The notes: a model not told the origin generated them from the sequence alone. A DNA stretch of 64,000 bases from Azospirillum formosense (GCF_040500525.1 NZ_CP159402.1:372001-436000); one strand, 5' to 3'; counted from the first letter of the stretch, positions 10,244 to 18,902 are shown. Made by a program: numbers and translations.

Positions 10244-11170
10244 TCATCCTGGCGGGCCGTCGGCGTAGGGTGCCAGGGCCGCCGCGACCACCCGGTGGAC
10301 GGGCGTCGGCACCCCCAGCTCCGACCCCAATTGGACCACCGCCCCGGACAGCCAGGGCAGTTCCAGCCGCCCGCCCCGCGTCAGATCGTTCAGCATGGAG
10401 GAGGTCATGGCGGCGGGCAGGCCGTCCAGCAGCGCCTCGACGCGGGCGACGATGCCGGTGCCCAGATCGACGTCGCGGGCGCGGGCGAGCCGGGCGACCT
10501 CCGCCACCGCGTCGAGGAACAGGGCGCGGCTCTCCGGAACGCGGCGGATCACCCCGGCGGGCTGGCGGGTCAGGGCGGTGACTCCGCTGAAGGGCGCCAG
10601 GAAGGCGAACTTCTCCCACTGCGCGCGCAGGATCGCCGCGGACAGCACCGCCTCGAACCCGGCCGCCTCGGCCAGCGCGTGGAAGGCGGTCAGCCGGGGC
10701 GAGGGGCGCCCGTCCAGCTCCCCGTAGGTCAGGCGGGCCAGGGTTCCGGTGTGGCGGATCACGCCGGGGGCGGCGATGGTGGCGCCGATGTGGGCGACGC
10801 CGCCCGCCACATGCTCCCGCCCGAGGATCCGGCACAGCGTGTCCATGCCGGTGACGCCGTTCTGCACGGTGACGACCACGGTGCCCGGCTTCACCAGGGG
10901 GCGGCAGGCCTCCGCCGCGCGGTCGGTGTCCCACAGCTTGACCGCGAACAGCACGAGGTCGACCGGCCCGATCTCCACCGGGTCGTCGGTCGCGCTGACG
11001 TCGGTCAGGTGCAGGGGGGCGGCCTCGCTCTCGACGCGCAGACCGTCGCGGCGGATGGCCTCCAGATGCGGGCCGCGGGCGATGAAATGCACCTCGGCTC
11101 CGCGGGTCGCCGCGAGGCGCGCGCCGAAATAGCCGCCGACCGCGCCCGCCCCCATGATTGCGATGCGCAT
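10244..11170 (-). CDS. 2-dehydropantoate 2-reductase family protein (PanE/ApbA)
   Basis: A 308-residue two-domain NAD(P)-dependent reductase. The N-terminal Rossmann motif MRIAIMGAGAVGGYFGARLA is the ketopantoate reductase signature. VQNG in the middle and AQWEKFAFLAPFSGVTAL with the conserved Lys start the C-terminal domain. PanE makes pantoate for coenzyme A. Alphaproteobacteria carry several paralogues, so pantothenate synthesis is likely but not proven. The start follows GGGAGGAGC. It is divergent from the Cache-domain gene. Confidence 0.85.
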   Translation of the reverse strand: MRIAIMGAGAVGGYFGARLAATRGAEVHFIARGPHLEAIRRDGLRVESEAAPLHLTDVSATDDPVEIGPVDLVLFAVKLWDTDRAAEACRPLVKPGTVVVTVQNGVTGMDTLCRILGREHVAGGVAHIGATIAAPGVIRHTGTLARLTYGELDGRPSPRLTAFHALAEAAGFEAVLSAAILRAQWEKFAFLAPFSGVTALTRQPAGVIRRVPESRALFLDAVAEVARLARARDVDLGTGIVARVEALLDGLPAAMTSSMLNDLTRGGRLELPWLSGAVVQLGSELGVPTPVHRVVAAALAPYADGPPG

Positions 11171-11416
11171 GCGATGCTCCTCCCAAATGCGGTCCGGGCC
11201 GGCGCGCTCCGTTGGATGGGGCCGGGGAATCGGCGGAGGCCGGGCGGGCCTTTGGTGCCGGACTCTGGGGTGACAGTGTGGCGCGCGCGGGACTTTGCGG
11301 CAATAGGCCGCAGGATTGCGGATTGCCGGAGGGCGACTTTCTTTCGACAGTGGGCGGACCGATCGGCGCCCCTCTCCGCAAGACATTTCCGCATTGGCCG
11401 GTCCGGGGGATTTGCC

Positions 11417-11920
11417 ATGGGATCTGCCATCAGCGCCTTCGTCCGCATGCCGCCGTTCCGAGCCCTGTGGGTCCTTCTGGCCGCGCTTCTGGTCGCCGGG
11501 GTCCATCCCCCGGGTGCCCTTGCCCAGCCCGGCGATCCGGAGCGCGAGCAGGTCCGCGCGATCGCGCTGAAGGCGGCGGAGCTGATCGCCGCGCGGGGCC
11601 TGGAGGCGGCGGCGGCGGTGCTCAACCGCGAGGGCGAGTTCCGGCACGGCGCGCTCTACGTCACCGTCATCGACTTCGCCGGGGTGTGGAAGGTCTATCC
11701 GCCCCGGCCCGCCGGGGTCGGGATCAGCGTGATCAACGTCAAGGACCCGGACGGCCGCGACATCGTCCGCGACATCCTGTCGGTGGCGCGGGACGCCGGC
11801 GAGGGCTGGGTGGAATACCGCTGGCTGAACCCGGCCAGCAACCGGATCGAGCCGAAGACCACCTTCGTGAAGCGGGTGCCGGGCCAGGAGCTGGTCGCCT
11901 ATGCCGGCCTGTACCATTGA
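11417..11920 (+). CDS. Secreted single-Cache domain protein
   Basis: A 167-residue protein with an N-terminal signal sequence (about residues 12-36, LWVLLAALLVAGVHPPGALA). The rest is a stand-alone Cache-type sensor fold: a long helix (REQVRAIALKAAELIAARGLE), then strand motifs YVTVIDFAGVWKVYPPRP and EGWVEYRWLNPAS. Such domains normally form the periplasmic sensor of chemoreceptors and kinases. Here no membrane output domain is attached, so it is probably a free periplasmic ligand-binding protein. GGGGGA lies upstream of the ATG; a second ATG ten codons later is possible. Confidence 0.7.
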   Translation: MGSAISAFVRMPPFRALWVLLAALLVAGVHPPGALAQPGDPEREQVRAIALKAAELIAARGLEAAAAVLNREGEFRHGALYVTVIDFAGVWKVYPPRPAGVGISVINVKDPDGRDIVRDILSVARDAGEGWVEYRWLNPASNRIEPKTTFVKRVPGQELVAYAGLYH

Positions 11921-12057
11921 CGCCGCCCGGCCGCGTGTTCGGGGCGCTTGATACGGCCGCTGTTGCGGCGCACATCTTGACCCGCACCGGGCGCGCCCAA
12001 GCTTGTCGGGGTGGCCTTCACGGCAGGCCGGGGCATGCGGGTCGCGCAGGGCTGCTT

Positions 12058-12074
12058 TTTAGAATGTTTCTAAA
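12058..12074 (+). promoter_or_regulatory. Irr-type iron control element upstream of dps
   Basis: TTTAGAATGTTTCTAAA is a perfect 7-bp inverted repeat with a 3-base spacer. It matches the alphaproteobacterial Irr (ICE) box pattern TTTAGAA-N3-TTCTAAA as I recall it. It lies 86 bases before the dps start codon, a sensible place for heme/iron-responsive control of an iron-storage gene. Confidence 0.6.
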
Positions 12075-12159
12075 GTAGGGTCTTTACCCGGGGCGCAGCG
12101 GGGCGTAGCCTCGATTGCAGCCAAGAATGGAAGACAACCCCTCGGAGGATTGAGAAACC

Positions 12160-12627
12160 ATGCAGATCGACATCGGGATCGCGGAAGCCGACCGCAAGGC
12201 CATCGCCGAAGGCCTGAACAACGTGCTCGCCGACACCTTCGCCCTGTATCTGAAGACGCATTCCTTCCACTGGAACGTCACGGGGCCGATGTTCAACACG
12301 CTCCACACCATGTTCATGACCCAGTACACGGAGCTGTGGACCGCCCTGGACGAGGTGGCGGAGCGCATCCGCGCCCTCGGCTATCCGGCGCCGGGCAGCT
12401 TCACGCAGTTCACCAAGCTCGCCTCGATCAAGGAGGAGCAGGGCGTCCCGAACGCGCAGGAGATGCTGCGCCAGCTCGTCGAGGGGCATGAGGCCGTCGC
12501 CCGCACCGCCCGCAAGGTCTTCCCGACCGCCGAGGAGGCCAACGACCAGCCGACCGCGGACCTGCTGACCCAGCGCCTGCAGATCCACGAGAAGACCGCC
12601 TGGATGCTGCGCTCCATGCTGGAGTAG
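12160..12627 (+). CDS. dps: Dps family ferritin-like DNA-protection protein
   Basis: A 155-residue ferritin-fold protein of standard Dps length. The signature [18 protein letters not shown] supplies His37 and His49, and [13 protein letters not shown] supplies Asp64 and Glu68 of the intersubunit ferroxidase site. The position where Dps proteins usually carry an acidic residue after the second His (LHTMF-M) holds Met53, so the iron site may be altered. The dodecamer oxidises Fe2+ with peroxide and shields DNA. GGAGG lies 11 bases upstream. An Irr-type box precedes it and a terminator follows. Confidence 0.92.
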   Translation: MQIDIGIAEADRKAIAEGLNNVLADTFALYLKTHSFHWNVTGPMFNTLHTMFMTQYTELWTALDEVAERIRALGYPAPGSFTQFTKLASIKEEQGVPNAQEMLRQLVEGHEAVARTARKVFPTAEEANDQPTADLLTQRLQIHEKTAWMLRSMLE

Positions 12628-12654
12628 TCGGCAAGGCCCAGCGGCTTGCGATTC

Positions 12655-12693
12655 GACGGGACGCCGTCCTTCGGGGCGGCGCCCCGTCCTTTT
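12655..12693 (+). terminator. Terminator of dps
   Basis: A 15-bp stem with two imperfect pairs (GACGGGACGCCGTCC with GGGCGGCGCCCCGTC), TTCG loop, and CTTTT tail, 28 bases past the dps stop codon. Confidence 0.75.
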
Positions 12694-12765
12694 AACGCGC
12701 GAGGAAACAACCGGGCGGGGCCGCGCGTTCTCCCTGGATGTCCGATGGACGCGGGAGAGGGCGCC

Positions 12766-13224
12766 ATGGCCTCCTACAATGACGACCGAGCGCGGGGAGC
12801 CGACCGGGCGGCGACGGGCGGCGGGCAGGATGCCCTGCTGCTGGCCGCAAGGCTGCTGATCGGGGCGATCTTCGTGCAGAGCGGCTTCGGCAAGCTGATG
12901 GACCTCGGCGGCTTCGCCGGGAGCCTGGCGGGGCAGGGTCTGCCCATGCCGATGCTGCTGGCGGCGCTGGGCGGTGCGGTGGAGTGCTTCGGCGGGCTGG
13001 CCGTGGTGCTGGGGGCCTGGACGCGGCTGGCCGCGGCGGCGGTGGTCCTCTTCACCATCATGGCGACGCTGATCGCCCACCGCTACTGGGCCTACCCGCC
13101 GGAGGCCCAGGGGATGCAGCGCATCCAGTTCATGAAGAACCTCGCCATCATCGGCGGCTTCCTCGCGCTGATCGCCGCCGGGGCCGGGCGGTTCAGCGTC
13201 GATGGGCTGATGAACCGGCGGTAG
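12766..13224 (+). CDS. DoxX family membrane protein
   Basis: A 152-residue protein with four predicted helices. LLLAARLLIGAIFVQSGFGKL is the typical DoxX first helix with the FxxxGxxKL pattern, followed by LGGAVECFGGLAVVLG and YPPEAQGMQRIQFMKNLAIIGG. DoxX-like proteins are linked to thiol and redox homeostasis in some bacteria; the biochemical role here is unknown. The chosen ATG follows GGGAGAGG; a second possible start lies 7 codons upstream. The upstream stretch 12703-12729 (GGAAAC, 17 bases, CGTT) faintly resembles an EcfG stress promoter. Confidence 0.8.
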   Translation: MASYNDDRARGADRAATGGGQDALLLAARLLIGAIFVQSGFGKLMDLGGFAGSLAGQGLPMPMLLAALGGAVECFGGLAVVLGAWTRLAAAAVVLFTIMATLIAHRYWAYPPEAQGMQRIQFMKNLAIIGGFLALIAAGAGRFSVDGLMNRR

Positions 13225-13263
13225 CAGGGGGGCGGTCGCCCGGCCCCCTTCGCTCTCCCTTGC

Positions 13264-13289
13264 CGCCTTACCAGTTCGCCTTACCAGTT
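13264..13289. repeat. Perfect 13-bp tandem duplication at the trxB stop codon
   Basis: CGCCTTACCAGTT occurs twice in direct succession. The right copy contains the trxB stop codon and the final codons of the protein; the left copy repeats them just outside the reading frame. Confidence 0.9.
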
Positions 13290-14267
13290 GCCCGCCGGGC
13301 TCGGCTCGCCCGCGTGGTGGGCCAGCCAGCGCTCGGCCTCCAGGGCGGCCATGCAGCCCATGCCGGCGGCGGTGACGGCCTGGCGGTACACCTTGTCCTT
13401 CACGTCGCCCGCGGCGAAGACGCCCGGCACGTTGGTGGCCGTCGAGTCGGGGGCGGTGACGATGTAGCCCTCGGAGTCGGTCTCCACCTTGCCCTGGAAG
13501 ACGGCGGTGGCCGGGACATGGCCGATGGCGACGAAGACGCCGGCCACCGGGATCACCCGCTCCTCGCCCGACTTCACGTTCTTCACGCGCACGCCGGTGA
13601 CGCCGCGCGGGTTGCCCAGGGAGCCGTCGCCCTCGCCGACGATCTCCTCGACCACGCTGTCCCAGACCACTTCGATCTTGGGGTTGCGGAACAGCCGGTC
13701 CTGCATGATCCGCTCGGCGCGGAAGCTGTCGCGGCGGTGGATGACCGTCACCTTGGAGGCGTGGTTGGTGAGGTACAGCGCCTCCTCCACCGCGGAGTTG
13801 CCGCCGCCGATCACCGCGACCTCCTTGCCGCGGAAGAAGAAGCCGTCGCAGGTGGCGCAGGCCGACACGCCGAAGCCGCGGTAGATCTCCTCGCTGGAGA
13901 TGCCCAGCCAGCGCGCCTGCGCGCCGGTCGCGATGACGACGCTGTCGGCGGTGTAGGTGTCGCCCGAGTCGCCCTTGCAGACGAAGGGGCGCTGGCTGAA
14001 GTCGACGTCGGTGATCAGGTCGAAGACCATCTTGGTCCCGACATGCTCCGCCTGCTTCTGCATCTGCTCCATCAGCCACGGCCCCTGGATGGGGTCGGCG
14101 AAGCCGGGATAATTCTCGACGTCGGTGGTGATCATGAGCTGGCCGCCCGGCTGCATGCCCTGCACCATCAGCGGCTGCAGGTTGGCGCGCGCCGCGTAGA
14201 TGGCCGCGGTGTAGCCGGCAGGGCCGGCGCCGATGATGAGAACCTTGGTGTGGTGGGTGCTGGGCAT
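13281..14267 (-). CDS. trxB: Thioredoxin-disulfide reductase
   Basis: A 328-residue flavoprotein. It has the FAD-binding motif IIGAGPAGYTAAIYAARANL, the redox-active CATC (Cys137 and Cys140) within SACATCDG, the NADPH motif GGGNSAVEEA and the second FAD motif GVFAAGDV. It reduces thioredoxin using NADPH in the cytoplasm. The start chosen gives the usual N-terminus; longer in-frame starts lack support. It is monocistronic as far as can be seen. Confidence 0.96.
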   Translation of the reverse strand: MPSTHHTKVLIIGAGPAGYTAAIYAARANLQPLMVQGMQPGGQLMITTDVENYPGFADPIQGPWLMEQMQKQAEHVGTKMVFDLITDVDFSQRPFVCKGDSGDTYTADSVVIATGAQARWLGISSEEIYRGFGVSACATCDGFFFRGKEVAVIGGGNSAVEEALYLTNHASKVTVIHRRDSFRAERIMQDRLFRNPKIEVVWDSVVEEIVGEGDGSLGNPRGVTGVRVKNVKSGEERVIPVAGVFVAIGHVPATAVFQGKVETDSEGYIVTAPDSTATNVPGVFAAGDVKDKVYRQAVTAAGMGCMAALEAERWLAHHAGEPSPAGNW

Positions 14268-14414
14268 CGCTCTGTCCGTCACGATCTGGTCTGGTGCGGA
14301 CCATAGGGCCGCGCCGAACATATGGTCCAGATCCGGCGCGCTGTCATCGGAAAGCCTGCCATGCCGGCCCCTCATGGGGCCGATGTTTCACCCCGGCCGC
14401 CTGGGGGACGCCCT

Positions 14415-15059
14415 TCAATAGCGGGTCGGCGCCGCAGCTTTGCGGTTTTTCAGCCAGGCGCCGACGCGGTGGCGCCACTGCTCGTGCCAGATGTAGACGC
14501 TGTTGCGGACCCAGTTCATCTGCACGGCGCGGCGCCGTCCCTCGAAGGAATGGTGCCCGTGCCACGAGGTGTCGGAGCGGCGGAAGCACAGCAGCGTGCC
14601 CTCGTCCGGCGGCACCTCGGCGGCGTAATCCTCCAGGTTGGGGCTGCGCAGCACGCGCAGGCGCCCTCCCGACGCCTCCCAGGGCGGGTTCATGTAGATC
14701 AGGACGGTGACGATCTTGCTGGCCGAATCGGGGTGGATCTTGCCGTCGGTCGCCCGGCACATGCCGCGGGCGGTGAACATGGTCGGGTAGCGCGACAGGT
14801 CCACCCCGAACTTCTCCGAGAAGGCCCGGCAGACCGCCTCGCCGCGCAGCTCCTCGATCAGGGCGTCGAAGGCCGGACCCTGCGGGAAGACGCCCAGGGG
14901 GATGGAGCCGGGCTTGTCCACCTTGGGGTAGTCGCGGTGCAGCGCCTCCAGATGCTCCCGCTTCACGAAGCCGGGGACGCAGAGGAAGTCGAACGGCTCG
15001 TGATGCAGCGGGGTGGCGCGGAAGCGGTCCAGATCCAGCATGGAGGCGGGCATGGACAT
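14415..15059 (-). CDS. 2-oxoglutarate/Fe(II)-dependent oxygenase A
   Basis: A 214-residue protein with the double-stranded beta-helix iron motif: His109 and Asp111 in GKIHPD, His167 in DTSWHGHH, and Arg175 in EGRRRAVQMNW for 2-oxoglutarate. The pattern resembles prolyl 4-hydroxylase-type oxygenases. The substrate is unknown. It lies directly downstream of a second, dissimilar oxygenase on the same strand (78-base gap), suggesting one operon. That gap contains a short tandem repeat of GGCAACGGGGGGC. GGAG precedes the ATG. Confidence 0.8.
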   Translation of the reverse strand: MSMPASMLDLDRFRATPLHHEPFDFLCVPGFVKREHLEALHRDYPKVDKPGSIPLGVFPQGPAFDALIEELRGEAVCRAFSEKFGVDLSRYPTMFTARGMCRATDGKIHPDSASKIVTVLIYMNPPWEASGGRLRVLRSPNLEDYAAEVPPDEGTLLCFRRSDTSWHGHHSFEGRRRAVQMNWVRNSVYIWHEQWRHRVGAWLKNRKAAAPTRY

Positions 15060-15137
15060 GGGGCGGTCTCCAGACGGCAACTCAGACGACGGCAACGGGG
15101 GGCGGCAACGGGGGGCGGCAATTCAGACGGCGGCGGT

Positions 15138-15794
15138 TCAGGCCACGGGCGTGTCGGGGAAGGCCAGCTCGTGGCGGGCGCGCCATTCCGGGCCGACATA
15201 GTTCACGATGATCGACTTGCGGACGCCGCGGATCGGGCGCGGGGCGAAGCCATGCCACGTGTTCGTTCCGGGAACGAAGACCAAACCCCCGTTGAAGGCG
15301 TAGGGCGCGCGGGTGACGACGGTGCGGGTGGCGTCCAGCACGTCGGTGCCCCAGTCGGCGCAGTCCGGCCCCTTGGAGAGATAGATCAGCATCGTGAACT
15401 TCTTGACGCCGATGTCGGTGTGCGGCTCCAGCCAGAAGCCGTCGGTGTCCTGGCAGTATTCGATGCGCAACGAGGTGCCGGCCAGAGCGACGCCGCAGGT
15501 CCGCTCGATCGCCTCGGTCACCGCCCGCCGCTGGAAGGCCGTGGCGACCGCGTCGCAGACGGGGTGTTCGGCCCGGCTGCGGGCGCAGAAATAGCTGCGG
15601 GTGGCGTTGTTGGTGTCGCGCTTGCCCATGGTGTCGCCGACCGGTGGCGGTGCCCAGGGCAGGGCGGCGATGCCGTCCGCGGCCTCGTCGGTGAGCGCGC
15701 GCGACAGCAGCCAGTGGCGATAGGGCTCATCCTTGATCGGGGCGTTGTCCAGGCAGCGGATGAAGGCGTCCTGGACCGCGTCAGGCGAAACCAT
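15138..15794 (-). CDS. 2-oxoglutarate/Fe(II)-dependent oxygenase B
   Basis: A 218-residue protein with the facial triad His125-x-Asp127 (EPHTDIGVKKFTMLIYLS) and His181 (GTNTWHGF), followed by a basic 2-oxoglutarate-binding stretch (RPIRGVRKSIIVNYV). It is a second Fe(II)/2OG oxygenase only distantly similar to its downstream neighbour. The chosen ATG is the first that gives a plausible fold; the ribosome binding site is weak, and an upstream ATG at 15854 has no Shine-Dalgarno sequence. The substrate is unknown; the neighbours suggest modification of a cell-surface or small-molecule substrate, which is speculative. Confidence 0.78.
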   Translation of the reverse strand: MVSPDAVQDAFIRCLDNAPIKDEPYRHWLLSRALTDEAADGIAALPWAPPPVGDTMGKRDTNNATRSYFCARSRAEHPVCDAVATAFQRRAVTEAIERTCGVALAGTSLRIEYCQDTDGFWLEPHTDIGVKKFTMLIYLSKGPDCADWGTDVLDATRTVVTRAPYAFNGGLVFVPGTNTWHGFAPRPIRGVRKSIIVNYVGPEWRARHELAFPDTPVA

Positions 15795-15958
15795 GCGAAA
15801 AAATCCAATGCGTCCCGTCGGTAAAAGGGAATTACCACGGGGTGAAACACGCATTAAATGAAATAACGTTCATGAACCGTTTGACAGGAATCCCTCCTGA
15901 CGAGCGCAAGCAAACAACACTGATCGGGGTATCGCGGGGAAGCGCGGTGCCCCGGATT

Positions 15959-16948
15959 TCAGGCACCGTGCTTGGCGCGGTGGGCCAGAAGACGGTGTCG
16001 CAACTCTTCGGCGACTTGCCGGGTGTCGTCCAACGTTGGGTAGGTCCAGTGCTCCAGGGCGCCGGTGAAGGGCCGGGTGATGCCTTCCCTGTAGAGTTCC
16101 TCGTGGAAGCTGCGGAACTTGGCCGAGCCGCCCTCCAGCTCGATCACGTAGACCGGCTTTCCGGTGGAGCAGGCTTCCGAGGTCATGGACACGCTGTCGC
16201 AGGTCACCACCACGGCGTCGGCCAGACCGAGATAGGCGAAGTAGGGGTTCTCGCCGGTGCCGTCCCACACCTCCGCCGGCAGGCCGTTCAGGCGGGCGCG
16301 CAGGATCGCCTCGTTGTCGGCGCCGGTGCGGCGCGACGGCGTGACCATCAGCCCGGCCCCCTTGCTGCGGGCCAGCTCCGACAGCTTTTCCGCGACGTCG
16401 CCCATGATGGTCGGGGTCAGGGCGTAGACGCCGTTGGTGCCGCCGATCAGCACGGCGACGCGCGGGTGCGGCAGGTCGGCGAGCCGGGGGGCGTGGCGCT
16501 GCGCGGCCTCGGCCAGCAGCTTGGGCGTCACGCGGTGCAGGGCGCCGCGGGTGGCCATGACGTTGGGGCCGCGCAGCCGGTCGTGGCGGGGCACCACGAC
16601 GAGGCCGAAATGGCGCGGGTTGATCTGCGGATCCTGGATGTAGACGGTGAAGGTCCGGCCGCGCGACTGCTTGCTGGCGGCCAGCAGCGGCGCGATGGCC
16701 TGGCGCCCCGACCCGATCATCAGGTCGGGCCAGGGCGCGCGGATGGGGTCGCCCTCCGGCCCGGCGGCGAAGCGGTTGCCCAGCCGCAGGAAGGGGCTGA
16801 GCTGGCGCCACGGGCTGCGCAGCCGCACCCGCTTCACGACGGGGGTGAGGCCCAGCGCCTCGGCGAGGCCGATGCACTGGTTTTCCATGCCGGGCTTGCC
16901 GTCCGAGACGACCCAACAGGTGAGGGAACCGGGAAGGGAGGACTGCAT
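15959..16948 (-). CDS. ELM1/DUF1022-family protein
   Basis: A 329-residue protein recognisable by CWVVSDGKPGMENQCIGLAEAL at its start (residues 11-32), VYIQDPQINP, DLMIGSGRQAI, VAVLIGGTNGVY and VVTCDSVSMTSEACSTGKPVY. This is the bacterial ELM1-like family, related in sequence to the plant mitochondrial fission factor ELM1 and resembling a GT-B glycosyltransferase fold. The bacterial function is not established. It diverges from the Lrp-type regulator gene across about 180 bp, so that regulator may control it. Confidence 0.8.
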   Translation of the reverse strand: MQSSLPGSLTCWVVSDGKPGMENQCIGLAEALGLTPVVKRVRLRSPWRQLSPFLRLGNRFAAGPEGDPIRAPWPDLMIGSGRQAIAPLLAASKQSRGRTFTVYIQDPQINPRHFGLVVVPRHDRLRGPNVMATRGALHRVTPKLLAEAAQRHAPRLADLPHPRVAVLIGGTNGVYALTPTIMGDVAEKLSELARSKGAGLMVTPSRRTGADNEAILRARLNGLPAEVWDGTGENPYFAYLGLADAVVVTCDSVSMTSEACSTGKPVYVIELEGGSAKFRSFHEELYREGITRPFTGALEHWTYPTLDDTRQVAEELRHRLLAHRAKHGA

Positions 16949-17125
16949 CGTCACACGAATGGTTTTGAGGGTGCGGCGGGTTGTCGCGCCCTGGTGGGCG
17001 TCGGAGCTGGATACATCGATAGAAAGTTTTTCCACCGACGCCGATACGGGTTTCTTGCTTGGCGTGGATGGCTGCGCCGTGTAATATCCTTTCTTCAAAT
17101 CACCCCCGGAGCGACCGAGCAAACC

Positions 17126-17680
17126 ATGCGGCGGGTCAAACTCGACCGAATTGACCGGCGGATTTTGCGCGACCTGCAAAATGACGGCCGGATGACCAAC
17201 GTAGAACTCGCGAGGCGTGCCGGCATCTCTGCCCCTCCGTGTTTGCGGCGTGTCCGCGCCTTGGAAGAGGCGGGCTTCATCCGCGGCTATCACGCCGACA
17301 TCAACCCCGACGCGCTCGGGTTCGGTGTCACCGTGTTCGCCCAGGTCGGCCTGTCCAGCCAAGCTGAAGTGGACCTAAAGAAATTCGAGGAACTCGTCAA
17401 CTCCTGGCCCATGGTGCGCGAGTGCAACATGCTGGCCGGCGAGTATGATTTCCTGCTGAAGATCGTTGCGGAGGACTGGGACGACTACCAGCGCTTCCTG
17501 ACCACGAAGCTGACGGCGGCGCCCAACGTGGCGCACGTCAAGTCGGCCCTGTCGATCCGCACGTCGAAGCACACGCCCGGTGTGCCGATCGACGTCGACT
17601 CGCCGGACATCCCCGACTCCCTGGAGGATGACGACGACGAGGACGAGGACGAGTCCTCGACCCGCGTGGCGCGCCGCTGA
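17126..17680 (+). CDS. Lrp/AsnC family transcriptional regulator with acidic C-terminal tail
   Basis: A 184-residue protein. Residues 5-60 form the AsnC-type winged helix-turn-helix (LDRIDRRILRDLQNDGRMTN, then GISAPPCLRRVRALEEAGFI). Residues 65-150 form the RAM effector domain. After residue 160 there is an unusual acidic run (LEDDDDEDEDESS) not typical of Lrp, making the protein about 20-25 residues longer than usual. It likely responds to an amino acid. It is divergent from the ELM1-like gene and followed by a strong terminator. Confidence 0.9.
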   Translation: MRRVKLDRIDRRILRDLQNDGRMTNVELARRAGISAPPCLRRVRALEEAGFIRGYHADINPDALGFGVTVFAQVGLSSQAEVDLKKFEELVNSWPMVRECNMLAGEYDFLLKIVAEDWDDYQRFLTTKLTAAPNVAHVKSALSIRTSKHTPGVPIDVDSPDIPDSLEDDDDEDEDESSTRVARR

Positions 17681-17713
17681 CGCGGCGCCGCACCGACGCA
17701 TAGCCTTTCACGG

Positions 17714-17757
17714 ACAGCCGGCCCCACACCCCGCGCACGGGATGTGGGGCCGGCTGT
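17714..17757 (+). terminator. Terminator of the Lrp-type gene
   Basis: A 15-bp perfect stem (ACAGCCGGCCCCACA with TGTGGGGCCGGCTGT) and a 14-base loop, 33 bases past the stop codon; the following T-run is weak. Confidence 0.7.
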
Positions 17758-17919
17758 TCGCGTTTCGGGAAGGGGCGTCCCCGCGCAATCTTGTGACGCC
17801 GAGCATTTCGAAAAATGGATTCCTGCCCGTCTTCGCACGTGCGATGCTTCCACACGGCGAAGGTGCTAAACTTGCGCGCAACCGACTTCGCCGCTTTTGT
17901 CCGTGACCGGGAGACGATG

Positions 17920-18831
17920 ATGGCCTCAGCCCGCCGCCGTGCCCTTCCGCCGCGCCTTTTCCTGACGACACTGGCCCTCGCCGCCGCCCTGGCCGTGCCG
18001 CCCCTGCTCGGTTCCCCGCCGGCCGCGGCGGCGACGCCGGGCGTCCATGCGGAGGAGATCGTCCGCTTCCCCTCGCTCGACGCCGATCTGACCAGCGGCG
18101 CCCCGACGGCCCTGACCGGGCGCTTCCTGCGACCAAAGGCCGACGGCCCCTATCCCACGGTCGTCCTTCTGCACGGCTGCAGCGGCCTCTACGCCAAGAC
18201 CGGGCGGGTGGCGTCACGGCACATCGACTGGGCTCTGACGCTGCGCGAGCAGGGCTACGCGGTGCTGATGGTGGACAGCTTCGGCCCGCGCGGCGTGGCG
18301 GAGGTCTGCACGGTGAAGGACCGCCCCGTCCGCGCGACGGAGGAGCGCAAGCGCGACGCCTGGGCGGCGCTGGCCTATCTGCGCGCGCGCAGCGACGTCG
18401 ACAGCGAGCGGATCGCCCTGATGGGCTGGTCGCAGGGGGCCGGCACGGTGCTGGCCGCCTACGGGCCGGGCGGGCAGGGGAACGGTTTCCGCGCCGCCAT
18501 CGCCTTCTACCCCGGCTGCCGGACGCCGCTGAGCGACGCCGACTGGCAGCCGGAGGGCCCGCTTCTGATGCTGCTGGGCGGCAGGGACGAATGGACTCCG
18601 GCGGAGCGCTGCCTCGAGCTGGCGAGCCGCGAACCGGTGAAGGAGCGCACCGAGGTGGTGGTCTATCCCGACGCCCATCACGGCTTCGACTCCCCCCATT
18701 CACCGCTGCGCAAGCGCCACAATCTGGCGACGGCCCCGGCGGGCGAGGCGACGGTCGGCACCGACGAGTCCGCCCGCAGGGACGCCATCGAGCGGGTCAG
18801 CGCCTTCCTGGCGGAGCGGCTGCGGGGGTAG
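17920..18831 (+). CDS. Secreted alpha/beta hydrolase, dienelactone hydrolase family
   Basis: A 303-residue protein with a signal peptide (RLFLTTLALAAALAVPPLL, processed near AAAATPG). The hydrolase core shows the oxyanion motif VVLLHGCSGLY, nucleophile elbow GWSQG, acid LGGRDEW and catalytic His in DAHHGFD. It belongs with dienelactone-hydrolase-like periplasmic enzymes; the substrate is unknown. GGGAG sits six bases before the second of two adjacent ATG codons, which sets the start. It is probably monocistronic, ending at a bidirectional terminator. Confidence 0.85.
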   Translation: MASARRRALPPRLFLTTLALAAALAVPPLLGSPPAAAATPGVHAEEIVRFPSLDADLTSGAPTALTGRFLRPKADGPYPTVVLLHGCSGLYAKTGRVASRHIDWALTLREQGYAVLMVDSFGPRGVAEVCTVKDRPVRATEERKRDAWAALAYLRARSDVDSERIALMGWSQGAGTVLAAYGPGGQGNGFRAAIAFYPGCRTPLSDADWQPEGPLLMLLGGRDEWTPAERCLELASREPVKERTEVVVYPDAHHGFDSPHSPLRKRHNLATAPAGEATVGTDESARRDAIERVSAFLAERLRG

Positions 18832-18867
18832 GGGCGCCCGCGGGGGTTAGGGTCACGGGTGAAAAGG

Positions 18868-18902
18868 AAACGCCCCGCACCGGCTGTCGGTGCGGGGCGT
18901 TT
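18868..18902. terminator. Bidirectional terminator, hydrolase / greA
   Basis: A 15-bp perfect stem (AAACGCCCCGCACCG with its complement), GCTGT loop, in the gap between convergent genes. A-rich to the left and T-containing to the right. Confidence 0.85.

Noticed and set aside
12703..12729. EcfG-type general stress promoter ahead of doxX
   Set aside because: GGAAAC-N17-CGTT deviates in the -35 and lies very close to the dps terminator; too weak to call.
15842..17680. A 612-codon plus-strand frame ending in the Lrp regulator
   Set aside because: The first 430 codons are antisense to the ELM1-like gene; the Lrp domain starts at the ATG at 17126.
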